Source: Anaeramoeba flamelloides (lineage: Eukaryota > Metamonada > Anaeramoebidae). Taken from it: a stretch of DNA of 64,000 nucleotides. The position numbers were made by a program, and so were the translations under genes. Each line of letters opens with the position of its first letter. Position 1 is the first letter of the stretch. This document shows, piece by piece, positions 33,728 through 45,636 of this stretch. The stretch covers positions 8,826,501 through 8,890,500 of the forward strand of contig JANTQA010000012.1 of NCBI GenBank assembly GCA_027625915.1. The letters run 5' to 3'. The notes beneath the pieces were generated by a model. The model saw only the letters and a program-made list of their open reading frames with translations, was not told where the DNA came from and ran no database searches.

Positions 33728-35892
33728 ATTTAAAAAAAGCAAACTGAATGAAAAAAAAAAAAAAAAAAACCTTTTTATTTTTTTTTTTTTTTTGTTTATC
33801 TCACCTCTTTAATTGAAGTGTACAACTGTTCTGAGCAATTTTTCCACCAAAGTCCATCGAAGTCAACTCAATTGTTTAGAATCAAAAGAATTTTTTGGTT
33901 GATTTCTTATCACATCTCTTCTGAACTTTGTTAAATTTTGGACAATAATAATAACAAAGTAAAAATGAAAAAAATGAAGAATTCGAAAAAATAATGAAAT
34001 GAGAAATTTGACTCTATTATTTTTTCAAAATTAAAAAATTTTGCAAAATAATTTTAATTCAAAAAAAAATATTTAGAATCCATTAATAAAACTTCAAAAT
34101 ACAAGAAATTAAGTATGATATGTTAAAAAACATATTATTGTTGTACATTTTGTATAATTGAATTAATATTAAGAAATAATTATTGAAATAAAAAATGCCC
34201 TATATTATTGGAAATAGCTTATATATATATATAATAATTTTTATTCTGAGATAACTGAAATAATTCTTTTTATATACAAAGTCAATTATATTTAGTCAAG
34301 AAGAAATCATTTTGATTTTTTTATTCAACTGAAATTCAATTTTTAAATTGATATGACAAATTTAAAATTATATAAAAATCAAAGTAGTTTTAGACAAATA
34401 AAGAAATCCAAAGAAACTAAATTTCCAAAGAGAAAAAATAATAACAATTTTATAAACTCACAATAATTAACATCTTTAACATCACATCACTTGGAATATT
34501 CATTTAGTTATGGAATATTTCAAAGATGAGAGGGATAATTCACAAATGAAGAAAAAATAAAAATTTAAAATAAAGAATAACTCTGTTTGGTTTAACGACG
34601 TAGTAAACGAAAAAAAAAAAATCCAAAGTAAATTCAATAGAAAATTCAAAAAAAAATTACTGCATATTGAAATTCAAAAATCAAGTAAAAATCTGATTAC
34701 TACAAGAGAAAACTTACTTTTCGTGTTATTTTTAGATATGGATTATTGTTATTCAATGTTTTTTCCATTTTTCTTATTTCTAAAAAAGTCAAAAATCCAA
34801 CATATTTATGGATTATTTCAAAAAATTATTTTCTTTAAAAGAAGAAAAAAATCTTATTGTCTGGGAAGGACGTGTAAAAAATAAACTTTAAAAATGAAAA
34901 CACTAAGTTCTATAATAATACAGTAGAAAAAATCTACTAAATTTCAAAAAAATCAAAAAAAATACTATAAGTATTTTAGACTTTTAAAAATATAATTATT
35001 TAATTCAAAAAAGAGTAAAAATCAATTTTTTCTTGGGATTGAATCGAAAAATATGAGAAAAATAGTCAAATAATCAAATTAAAAATTCTCCCAAATTACT
35101 TTATTAATACCACGAAAATTCAACGAGTAATTAATAAAATACTTTTTAATTTGATTTTTTATAATCAATAATTAATATCACAATCATAATTTTCACATTG
35201 GATCATGAATAACCCAAATATTAAATTTATAAATAGAATTTATAATTATTTTTCATTTTTTTACATATTTTCTAATAAATAAAATGAATTCAAATAAATC
35301 ATTCTAATAAATAACAAAAAATAATAGATATTGTCAAATAACTGATTTTAAAATAATTTATTTTTTTCTTCTCTTAATATTTAAAAATGATTATTGTCTA
35401 ATCTTTTAAATTTAAGGACTATATAAAAAAAGACCATTTCGGGGGGGTAACTTGGGTTTAAAAATCACAGTTTTAGAGACTTTATCATTTTCAATTAACC
35501 AGAAACCTAAAATGCACAATTTTCTAGAATTTTTTTGCAAAATTTCAAAGGTTAAAACATTTTGTGAATTTTTAAATTCTTTTGTCATTTTTTCCGCGCA
35601 GCTAATTTTTAGCAACCTCAAAAAAATGAAAAAGAAATTTTTTTTTCTTTTTAAAGCGAAATTGACGATATTTAATTTCATCATTTCCAACAAAAATGTG
35701 TTTTTTTTTTTGTAGAAAAGAACACACTAATAAATTATTTTACAAATAAGATCAAAAAATAAAAATATGAAAAAATAAAAAAATAAAAAAAATCTTTTTC
35801 ACATTTGAGAAAAACAAATAATGAAAATGAATGTCAAATAAAAAATAAATCACTTCTAACTTTTCCCCTTTTCATTTTAAATTCTTTTTAAA
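33105..35892. other. Long non-coding stretch with homopolymers
   Basis: No gene supported. A T-run of more than 30 lies at about 33690-33722 and an A-run at about 33752-33770. A patch at 35412-35700 has overlapping open frames on both strands but no recognisable protein. Confidence 0.45.
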
Positions 35893-36102
35893 ATGACAAA
35901 GAAAAATTTGCATTTCGATAAATTCAATGTACACAACCCAACCATGATCGTTCTAATTGAAGTATTGTCTTCCAATAAATCACTGCCTTTGAAAAAAATT
36001 GAGTTAGAACAAACATGGTTGGGTCGTGGTTTTCACTTAAAGGCTGATAATGAAGAAACTGATCATGTCAAATTTACCTTTTCCGAAAAATTTGAAATTT
36101 GA
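35893..36102 (+). CDS. Small hypothetical protein, 69 residues
   Basis: ATG to TGA in a single frame (MTKKNLHFDKFNVHNPTM...). The codons are noticeably less AT-driven than the surroundings and the peptide is mixed rather than low-complexity (SLPLKKIELEQTWLGRGFHL). There is no signal peptide or membrane segment. I do not recognise a family; it could be a short gene or a first exon. Confidence 0.45.
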   Translation: MTKKNLHFDKFNVHNPTMIVLIEVLSSNKSLPLKKIELEQTWLGRGFHLKADNEETDHVKFTFSEKFEI

Positions 36103-36791
36103 TCGTTCTTCTGGATATCATTCAATAAAGAATCCATTTCAAAGATGTTTTAATCGTATACAAGCCATAATGGCCTTTTTTTAGATAATCCTTAAAGAAA
36201 TTGAATAAATATCTGTGAATAAAATAAATTAAAAATTATTTTCGAGCTTCAAGGATACAATATTTGATTTATTTTTCATGTATTTTTTAAACAAGATTCG
36301 ATTCCAACGTTACTTGTTCCTAAAGACTCGAGGAAATTACTAAAAGTGAGATTTCTTCAAAATAAAAATGCTTTTTTAGAAGTTTTTCTTTTTTTAATTT
36401 GATCCAAAAATCCTGAAAAAAAGAATCAGATCTTCTGACTGAAAATTTATTTGGGAAAATGAACCATTTTAAAAATGATTACACAATTTCTCTAAAGTTG
36501 AAAACGAAGTTACATATCTGGTTTAATTGTATCCCTGTGTCAAATAATTACTATATTGCCATTTGGGAAAAAAAATACTTTGAGTAACTCTTCCCTTAAT
36601 AAAAAAAGTCCCTACTTTCATGATCAACTCATTAAAGTGGAGAAACCCACCCTAAAATTAGTTTCTTAACAAAAATAACAAAAGGTTTCCAAACAGAGGA
36701 AAACTGAATCGAAAATTTTAATAAAGTCCAATTCGATCATTTTTTAGATTTTTGATTCTAATTATTTTTTATATTTGTTGCTCTGAAAACT
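36103..36791. other. Spacer between two small plus-strand ORFs
   Basis: No feature seen. Confidence 0.4.
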
Positions 36792-36935
36792 ATGTTTAAC
36801 TTACAAGGTGAACAAGAAAAAACTAGCCGAAAAAAAATTAATATGAAAGAACTCACATCATTGGCAAAAACTGTTGGAATGTTTGTTGGTTCGATCATAA
36901 TTATTAATAAGTTCGAAGACAAATTTAAACTTTAA
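36792..36935 (+). CDS. Small single-pass membrane protein candidate, 47 residues
   Basis: ATG to TAA encoding MFNLQGEQEKTSRKK, a polar N-terminus, then an amphipathic/hydrophobic segment, LAKTVGMFVGSIIIINK, near a charged C-terminus (FEDKFKL). The size and tail-anchor layout resemble small mitochondrial outer-membrane Tom subunits such as Tom5, but there is no diagnostic motif, so the resemblance is only architectural. Too short to be sure it is a gene. Confidence 0.4.
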   Translation: MFNLQGEQEKTSRKKINMKELTSLAKTVGMFVGSIIIINKFEDKFKL

Positions 36936-37305
36936 AATTACAAAAAATCTTTATTCCTCTCGCACCACTTTCCTTTTTTTTTTATTTTAATTTTTTTATA
37001 ATTGGGCTTGTGTACCCAAACCCCGTTAACTTTTAATTACAAACTTTAACGTTAGTTCACAATAAAAGTAAAAAAAAGAATTTGAAAATCAGTTTTCTTT
37101 GCTTTTATTTTATTTTATTTTTTTTCTTTTCTTTTCTTTTCTTTTTTTATTTTTCACACCCAACAGTTGAAATTCAAAAAAAACAAAAACGGACCCCGAA
37201 AAAAAATCAGGTTGCTCAAACCCAGAATTTGTTGATCAAAAAAATGAACAAAATGAAATTGAAGTTGAAATTCTTTTACAAAAACGATCTTTTTCAGCTT
37301 CTACT
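36936..37305. other. Spacer
   Basis: Includes a T/C-rich run at about 37100-37160; no gene recognised. Confidence 0.35.
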
Positions 37306-37497
37306 CTGGCATTTGCATAATTGATGTGAAAAAATTTTAACTTCACTTTCGTTTTACCTTTCTTTTTTCTTTTACAAACAGAGTTTTCAAAAAAATGGTT
37401 GTAATTTGTGATAGGTATTTGAAAAGTAAATCTGTTGGAAAAAGGAAAAAGAAAATATTACAGTTAAAATTTTTTCCCATTTATTATGCAAATATCA
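37306..37497. repeat. Foldback element FB1 copy
   Basis: The left arm is TCTGGCATTTGCATAATTGA and the right arm the inverse TTATTATGCAAATATCAG. An internal AAAAATTTTAACT block occurs in both arms. Same family as 7385-7546, more diverged and slightly longer. Confidence 0.7.
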
Positions 37498-38474
37498 GTT
37501 GTGAACAACCAAAAAATATTGTTTTAAGGGTAAGAAAATCATTAATTTTGTTTCCAGGAATTCAAAAAGTAAAAATATTAGAATGAATGAATGTTTATTT
37601 ATTTCTAAAGAATTCTTTCGTTTAGAATTTATATTTTATTAGAAAGCAGGTCACATTTCGGGAATCAGAAACAATGGAGCCAAGGGTAGATCGAAAATAC
37701 CCGAGTGAAAATCGATGAAAAAAGCGCAATCTGGATTATTTAAAAAGCATTTTTCTTTTGTGATATCAGTTTTTTCTGTTATCAAAATTACCTGTTGAGA
37801 CTTGTTAAACCCGTGGTGCAAATTCAAAGAGTGATTTCTCTTTTCAAGAAGACCTAGAAATTTAATGATTAAAGATTCTACAATAAACCATAAGTAAATA
37901 AGATAATGGTTGGTTAAAGCTTTACTACTGAAAAAGACATTCTGGATAAGAAAAGAGAATGGTGAAAATTTTTTCAATAAATATAGTCATAAAAAAAATT
38001 AGTGGATTTTTGTGTAACAATTAAAAATAAAAAAATATATATAAAAAAAAATTATATCATTATTTAAAAAGTTTTCTCAAAAAATTAATGATTTAACAGT
38101 CAAAAATGATTTTCCCTTAGGTATACTATTGGATATCTAATTAGATGCGTTTTATAACAAGAAAAAAAAAAAAAAAAAAAAAAAGCATAGGTTTAATTTT
38201 GAAATATGGGTTTTGGGCTCAGTACACATTTTTTTTAAGACAACTGTAATCAATATCAAAAAGATAATTTTTCTTTGGAGAACAAAGAAATCCAATTACC
38301 AGTAAAGGAAGCGTACAAAAATGGATTTTTAAACTGAAACTACTTATTTCTAAAATAACCCAGTATAAAACATCTATTTCATATTAAAAAAATATATAAT
38401 AATAATTTTTAATCTTTAAAAAAGAATAATTTGTAATATTCAATAGAGATTTCAGAGGATTTGAAGATAGTCTT
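37498..38474. other. Non-coding or unresolved coding-like stretch
   Basis: Between 37500 and 37720 the plus strand has intron-like signals (AGG|GTAAGA ... TTTCCAG| and TTATTAG|AAAGCAGG) and peptide-like frames. On the minus strand 37651-37977 is open for 108 codons. Neither gives a recognisable protein, so I call no gene. Confidence 0.3.
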
Positions 38475-38693
38475 TGTTGCAAAATAAATGGAACCAAATT
38501 TTCATTCAGCTTTCCAAAAAATTATTTTTAAATCCTTTATAATTTCAATTTTTTAGTTCTGTACATAAGATTAAATCACCAATTTCCATCTTTTAGAATT
38601 GGACTTCTTTGAAGATTTTTGTTAAAATAAGGGACTATAGATAATTTTGGAAGTGGAATGAAATTAAGGATCTTTTTATTTTACAATGAACAA
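38475..38693. mobile_element. Family M8 copy c
   Basis: The left arm is TTTGTTGCAAAATAAATGG then TTTTCATTCAGCTTTCC; the right arm is the inverse, GGAAGTGGAATGAAATTAAG then TTTATTTTACAATGAACAAT. About 220 bp. Confidence 0.6.
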
Positions 38694-40164
38694 TATCGTT
38701 GCTCAGTCATGATAAAGTTACTAAAATCGAAATAATTTCAAAATCCTTATCTTTATTAAATTGGTATATAGCGTATTAATACTATCACCAATAATTTCAA
38801 GATAAAACAAAAATCACGAAAATTCTCTAAAAATATTGATAATTATAAAAATATTGTTAAAAAAAAAAAATAAATCTCGATATAATAAGTAATTACCATA
38901 TAATAGTTGTTTAATTTTAACTAATTAAACAATATTTTATATAAGAAGAATTTTTGTTTGATATAAAAACAGATCCTGGAAAAAAAATTTTATTCCCATT
39001 TCATATATAAAAACAAATAAATTGATAAATAATTAAAAAATAAAACAAATGGTATATTTTTTTTTGGTAAAAATTTATTAAATATGTGGTATATTTTTCA
39101 TTTATCCATAAATAAGATTATATGACCACTTTTATTTGTTAAAATAAAATAAGAAATTACTGAAAGTAAGATTTCATAAAAATAAAAATTATATTAATTT
39201 TTATTTTATTTTTTTTATCCAAAAATATAAATCAAGTCATTTGGATATATAAGGTCAACTACTTTTAGCTCAAAACAAATGAAGAAAAAAATCAATTATT
39301 TTAGAATTTCCCATTCTTTCTGGGGGTGAGTTATACAGTGTTTTTTATCAAGTTTTATTAAATCTTAAGAATAATAAGTATAACACCAACTATTGGAAAT
39401 AAAAAAAAAATAAAATTAAAAACACAAAACTAAATAAGCTCATTTTATAATTGAATTATTCTGATATTCTGTTAATTTAGAATTTAACAATTGAACCATA
39501 ACAAAAAAATCCATTTCTCTTATGAGTTTGAATCTAAGAAAATCTAAAAAAATAATAATAATTATAATAAAATATAATATTTCTTTCCAACTTTTTTCCG
39601 GTGAATGGTTTCTAATTGGTTGTTTCATATTTTATTAAGGTATTAATTTAAAAACCAATCAGTTGATTGAAAGATCAAATTATTAACTTATTAAACTGGA
39701 CACAACAAAGTAACAAAAAAAAAAAAAAATGAAAATACCTCCTTTTTTTATGACTTTTTGTGTTGTTGTTAGAAGAAATATAGAAGAGCATAAACAAAAA
39801 AAAAATTAAAACAACTCAAAGTTAAAGTTCTGTTATATATTTATTCCAAATCCAAACTTTTAAAAAATCCCAAAAAGAATTAGTAAAAAAATTATATAAT
39901 CAAAATCTTTCTAATAATTATTTCAAAAATTAAAAGAATACCTGAATAAAACTTATTGGGAAAAATTGTGTTTTTTTTTAATTGGAATTATGAATTAAAA
40001 CAACAAGTAATTTTTATAATTAAAAACTATAAATTCCTTTTTAAAGGGTGTTTTAAAATGCTTGGTTAAGAATGTTTATTTATTTCAACTCTTTGATTGT
40101 ATTTTTACCATTTTAAAGTATGTTTAAAACCAAATTTATATTTCCAAGAATTGGGAAAATTGGA
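38694..40164. other. Non-coding stretch
   Basis: No gene or repeat relationship recognised. The frame at 39440-39628 looks like noise. Confidence 0.45.
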
Positions 40165-40470
40165 AAAATGTAGATTTTTGTAGATTTTCGACATTTGTAG
40201 ACAATTTTTTTTCACAATCAGCTTGAAAATGATAAATATTGTTTGAGCGAAGCGAGGCACTTCATTTATTATGACTTATTTTTGTTCTTGGTTTAAAATG
40301 GCTGATATTTTCAAAGCAAATGTATATTATTTTTAGTTTTCCATTAATTTTCTCAAAAATTAAATATACTTGGTGGAAATAGAACCTCGGTCAGGTGTTT
40401 CCCTAGTACAACTACCGCCCTGAAAAAATCAACAAATGTCGAAAATCTACAAAAATCGACAAAAATTATC
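40165..40470. repeat. TIR element with an internal tRNA-like patch
   Basis: The ends share an inverted TTTTGTAGATTTTCGACATT block (40171-40205 and 40430-40465). Inside, on the minus strand from 40421, GGGCGG is followed by TAGTTGTACTAGGG (A-box-like) and 14 bases later GGTTCTATTTCC (B-box-like, 40386-40375). The spacing is too short for a whole tRNA, as if the anticodon arm were missing. It could be a tRNA-derived SINE remnant or chance. Confidence 0.45.
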
Positions 40471-40989
40471 ATCAGCCCAAGAATTTTTTTCAACTTTATT
40501 TCAGGAAAATTTTATCAAATGAAATTTAATTGAAATTTTCTGTAAAATATTATTAAAATTTCAAAACCGAATTTTAATAATTAAATAGGAAAAACTAACC
40601 TACATAGAAAAACCAATGATTTCAATAATATATGTGCCCATATAACGAAAATTAATAAATTCTTTAGAAAAAGGCTACAAAGAGAAACATAAAAATTTTA
40701 AATTGTTTAGAAATTATTTTGAATACAGTTTAACCAATATCAAATTGATACTCTTTGGTACTTTTTGTGATTTGGAATACATTTTTTTTTCATTTTTTCA
40801 AATGAGTTATTTTTACTGAAAGAATGTAACAAAATCGTTACTTTGTAAAAAAAAAAAATCAAAATAACACTAAATTAGATTAAAACGATTTAAATGGGTT
40901 TAGTAGCTAAAAAAAAAAATTGTTTCAAATTGAAGAATTTTAAGCATTTGGAAAACTTAAAACACAAAAAAGATATTGATTTGTTTTTT

Positions 40990-41225
40990 TTTTACATTTG
41001 ATTTTTTGGATCTTTGAATTTTTTTGGTCAATTGAATTGAATAATTGTTATTGGAATCCTTTGGAATTTTTTTTCTTATTATGTGTATTTTTGAAATTGA
41101 GAACCCTATTGGATCTTTTTTTTCTTGTTTGAATTTTTGTAATTAAGGATCCTATTGAATTTTTTTTTTATTATTTGAATTTTTGTGTTTTGATCCTTTG
41201 AATTTCTTTCTATGAATCCTGAATA
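40990..41225. repeat. Degenerate tandem repeat
   Basis: Four or five imperfect units of about 45-50 bp, each pairing a GGATC(C)TATTGAATT-like core with T-runs and TTTGAATTTTTGT. It lies about 380 bp past the fibrillarin stop. Confidence 0.6.
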
Positions 41226-41603
41226 ATCAATAACTAAAATCATGTGAATAATTTCTTTTAATTTTTGTCACCAAAAGAAGTACGCTTTCACATTACAATT
41301 TTTTGAGAGAGTGAGTTGCTTCTAAAGTACTAAGAAATATCATTATAAAGACTATACGCGTAGATGGAAAAAATCGGGATAAATATTTTGAATTTTTTTT
41401 TCAAAGATCGTAAGTAATTAAAGTAAAAATTGCTAAAATGAATATTTAAGAAATATGTATTTATTTATAATGGATAATAAAAATCCACAATTTTATTCTT
41501 TAAACTTGTTTTGTCTATTTATTAAAAAATAGTCAATTGGTTATTATTGTATATTTATAAAACTTGTAAATCTGTTTGTTAAAAAATATAAAAAATAACC
41601 AAT

Positions 41604-42426
41604 TTATATTAGATCGGTTGTTTTTTTTTTTGATGGTCTATAATCACCAATAATGAAAATATGATTTTTTTCATAAGGATCGAGCTCTGTTTCTTCACGT
41701 GGTCTAAGACCTTCGTCTTGAAGTTTTTTAATTTCTCCATCAAAGACATCTCTTGGCTTTTTTGTAGAATCAATACAATTTGCCTTGATCGAGATAAGGA
41801 AGTGTCCTCCTTTTTTTAAAAAATAATGACAATTCATGGCAATAATTCGGGATTGATCCTAATTTTGGATTAAAAGAAAAGAATTCAAATTAAAAAAAAA
41901 AAAAAAAAAAAAATAAAAGAAAAAAAAAAAGCAAACAAATAAGATACAAAAATTAAGTATGTAAAATAAAAATAGAGTTTAATGCTTACAGGTTGAGCAA
42001 CATCTGCAAAAACGACGTCAACTTGTTCAACAATCATTCTATAATTTTGTGGTTTTCTTGCATCTATTTTTTAAAGTGAGTAAAGGTTACAAAAAGATTA
42101 TTTAATTAAATAACAACAATACATTAAAATTTATGAAATAAAATATCTCATAATAAAAAAAAAAAAAAAAAAAAGAAAGAATTCAAACCATCAACAATTG
42201 GAACAATATTTGTTCTTGTTTGTGCAACACCAACTAAGTCTCTTCCAGATCTTGGTGCAAATTCAACAGCATAAACAACACCATTTTTTCCAACAATATC
42301 AGAGCAATGGCTAACTGTTGTTCCTGAAGAGGCACCTAAATATAAAAGTTTACTTCCAGGCTTGATCCAAATGTTTTTTACACCACCTAAAGTCGAAGAA
42401 AAAGTAAAACAGGAATAATTTGAATA

Positions 42427-42478
<52 letters not shown>

Positions 42479-43276
42479 AAAGGTTTTAAATTAAAAAGGA
42501 AGGAATGAGGATATTAAAAAGATCAAAATCCTTTTGATAACAAATTCTAAGAAGAGAAACACAAAGAACATACAGACAATAGCTGCTCCTAATTTGGATC
42601 GGTAAGGATTCCAAACACGATATTCGATTGATTTTTTTTCTTCTTCTTTTTCATTTTGATTTTTTTTTTCTTGGTTTTCGACCTCTACTGTGATAATAGA
42701 TTCACCATATACAAGTGTACCTGGTGCAAAACTTATTGTAAGTAAGGAGTCTTCTTGACCTACTGAAATATATACACCCTCGTGTCTATGTGGTTCAATG
42801 ATTTGTTGGTTTTTAAATTTTCCTGAAAAGTTTCCTGGTTTGTTAAATCCTCTTCCTCTTCCTCTTCCTCTTCCACCACCTCTTCCACCTCTACCACCTC
42901 TTCCACCTCTTCCTCCAAATCTTCCACCGTCTCTGTCTCCAAATCTTCCACCACCTCTTCCTCTTCCACCACCTCTTCCACCAAATCTTCCACCGCCTCT
43001 TCCTCTTCCTCTTCCACCGTCTCTGTCTCCAAATCTCCCACCACCTCTTCCTCTTCCAAATCCACCGCCTGATGATCTTCTTCCGTCTCTGTCTCCAAAT
43101 CTTCCTCTTCCTCCACCTCTGCCACCTCTTCTGTCACCAAATCCGCCGCCTGATGATCTTCTTCCATCTCTGTCACCAAATCTTCCTCTTCCTCCACCTC
43201 TGCCACCTCTTCTGTCACCACCTCCAAATCCACCTGATGATCTACGTTGAGTAAAATTACGTTTACGATCAGACAT
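41604..43276 (-). CDS. FBL: Fibrillarin, rRNA 2'-O-methyltransferase (Nop1)
   Basis: Catalytic subunit of box C/D snoRNPs; it methylates rRNA in the nucleolus using SAM. Four exons, 43276-42574, 42386-42189, 42063-41990 and 41858-41604, with introns of 187, 125 and 131 bp, all GT-AG (GTATGT, GTTTGA, GTAAGC donors); 409 residues. Residues 1 to about 147 form the GAR domain, here with repeats of GRFGDRDG and RRSSGGGFG. The rest is canonical: [22 protein letters not shown], a short K/E-rich insert, [28 protein letters not shown] (SAM site), [37 protein letters not shown] and [16 protein letters not shown]. The first intron splits the codon after AAIV, giving Cys where many fibrillarins have Gly. 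A poly-A run of more than 40 bp on the plus strand lies in intron 1. Confidence 0.97.
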
Positions 43277-45027
43277 TTTTAAAAAAATTCAAAAAAAATA
43301 AACAAAAAAAAAATGAAAACAAAAAAAAAAAAAAAATGTTACGTAATTACAAAGATTAGTTTAAAAAAATTAGGAAAATTTGGAAATTTTTTCATAGAGT
43401 CTATATAATTTATGTTTCATAGCATAGAACTATAATTGGTAACACTTAATTTGACAAATAGCATATATCTATTTAAATTCTTATTGGTAAATGATAAATT
43501 AACTTTGTAATAAAACTTGATAATAAAACAGAAAAAGTATCTTTTTTTGATTTAAAGAAGGATTGTTTTATTATAACTTAATGTGATTCAAGGTATTTGT
43601 AAGATCTAGCAAAGTTTAATTAATTTTTTTGAGTCTTAAAAAATTGACGAAACTTCAAGGTAATTTCCTTAATTTTAGGTAATTACCTACTTTTTGGAAA
43701 TGAAGAATCTTCGCTTCTTCTATCGATATAATCTAAACTCTTATTTTAAAAAACAAACCTCTTGTGGTTCATTAGTTATTTTAGATTGTTGACATAGTTC
43801 AAAATAGAACTCATCCAATAATTATCTTTCACAACTGAACCTTTGAAATTTAATACATCCAGAAATTCAAATTTTTCTGATCAACTATAAAGATTAGTAA
43901 AAAATATAAAATATTGTCCCCTTGTTTCGACTAATTTATAAAATTTTCAACTAAGGATTGTAAGCATTAACATTTTTTAATCAGAAAGATATTTTTTTAA
44001 TTATTCTATAACTATCAATTTTAACCATTTGGATAAAGCAGGAAATCATAAAAATAACAAATTTTCAAAAATAAAAAAAACAGTCCGAATTTTAATCTGA
44101 AATCAGAATTCAGAACCATTTGTCCCAATTTAAAATAAAAAAATGAATTTTTATTTGAGAAAAGGTGTTTGGTTATTTTGTGGGTTTACATTAAAATCAA
44201 GATAATTATTTTTAATAATCTAATCATTCAAGGTTTACAAATTTGTATAGTATTTTTTTGAAAAAAATATTAAATGAATGATCTATAAAAAATAAAACTC
44301 TTATTTAATGAATGTAAAAACAAAGTTATATTATTATAAATTAATTTTCTAAAAAATTCTGAATTTGTTAAAGGAATAATTAATTAAATTAGTTTTTTTT
44401 TATTTTTAGTTATTTCCTCAATTACGCTTACAAATTTTGAATTTTTTTCATTTGAAAGATTAACAAAAGGGTTACAATTGGGATAGATTCAGAATTACTT
44501 AAGGGACACAAATGATAGATTTATAATATTTAAAAAGCATCCTAATGTGAACTGTTAATTACTACTAGATAATTTTGTTATTTATCTACTAAATTGAGAA
44601 TATATTTTCTGATTTTTAATCTATTTTCCCTTGATCAAAAAAAATTGAATTTCTGCTTTTTTTTCATTTCTGTTCTTTCCATTTTGAAGTAAAATATCTT
44701 TTTTCATAATTGTTTTCACAATTTCAGAAAAATATTTATTTTTGATCATTAATTTTAAATCTTTAAATTTGTTTTTTTAGATTAATATTAAAAAAAAGCA
44801 TCAAGTGTGAAATTTCATATTTTAAAAAATTGTAATAATCATAATTAATTTTTTGATTTGCATTCTTTGGAATTTGTATAAAATTAATATTTTCAATATT
44901 AATATCAAAAATCCATGATTTTGATAATAAAAATATTAAAATATCAAATAAAATTAGAAAAATAAAATTAGAAAAAAGTTGAAAATTCAAATAGTAAAAA
45001 ATACGAAACAATTTATAAATATATATA
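43277..45027. other. Upstream region of fibrillarin; non-coding
   Basis: No gene recognised in about 1.75 kb. The frame at 44763-45035 is I/F/N-rich noise. Confidence 0.45.
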
Positions 45028-45569
45028 AACTCCAATTCATATTTTTTAACACACCAAAAGTCAATTTTTTCAAAAAAAAAAATCTTATTTAATCAATTCT
45101 CGAAGAAATACTAAATTAGAACTATTCCCTAATTTGAATTGTTAACAATTGTTTATAAATTACAAAACCCACAAAACAATAAATAAATAATTATCAATAC
45201 TAATAAATTATCGGGTATGTTAAAAATTTTGGAGAGAGCAAAACAAAAAAATTGATTAATAAATTTGTTTAAATTTCTATTTTGGAATATTGATCGATCA
45301 AATTGTAAGATACCATCAACTAATTTTATTTGAGTTCTTCTATTTTGAACAACTCAACTTTAACATAATATCAATTGTTGAAAAAAATTTTTCGATCAAA
45401 CGAAACAAGTTAGGTAATTCAAAGAATGAAAATGAAAACAAAAAACTGAAAAATGAAAAAATGATTTTCATATTTTTCAAAAATCAAAATTATTGCCAAT
45501 TTGAATGAAATTGTATTATTGAGATTGTTTGAACGGTTTTAACAGTGTGAAAAATTTTGAATTTTAGTT
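45028..45569 (+). mobile_element. 542-bp TIR element (family M2)
   Basis: Bounded by TATA|AACTCCAATTCA and TTGAATTTTAGTT|TATATA. It aligns with 3923-4455 throughout (GGAGAGAGCAAAACAAAA, ATATTGATCGATCAAA, TTTGAGTTCTTCTATT). It inserted about 65 bp beyond the stop of the RGS/DUF547 gene. It has TA repeats on its right flank. Confidence 0.8.
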
Positions 45570-45636
45570 TATATATATAATTGTATTTATTTATCAATAT
45601 ATTGTAAAAAATATTAATTTCAAAAATTTTATAATA

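Noticed and set aside
35412-35715. Overlapping 87-93 codon frames on both strands
   Set aside because: No recognisable motif, no splice logic, composition like random AT-rich sequence.
37395-37977. Plus- and minus-strand open frames (63 and 108 codons) with splice-like signals
   Set aside because: The plus frame runs through an FB1 foldback and neither peptide is recognisable; kept only as unresolved.
42760-43254. Acidic [12 protein letters not shown] and proline-rich frames over the fibrillarin GAR domain
   Set aside because: Out-of-frame readings of the GAR repeats.
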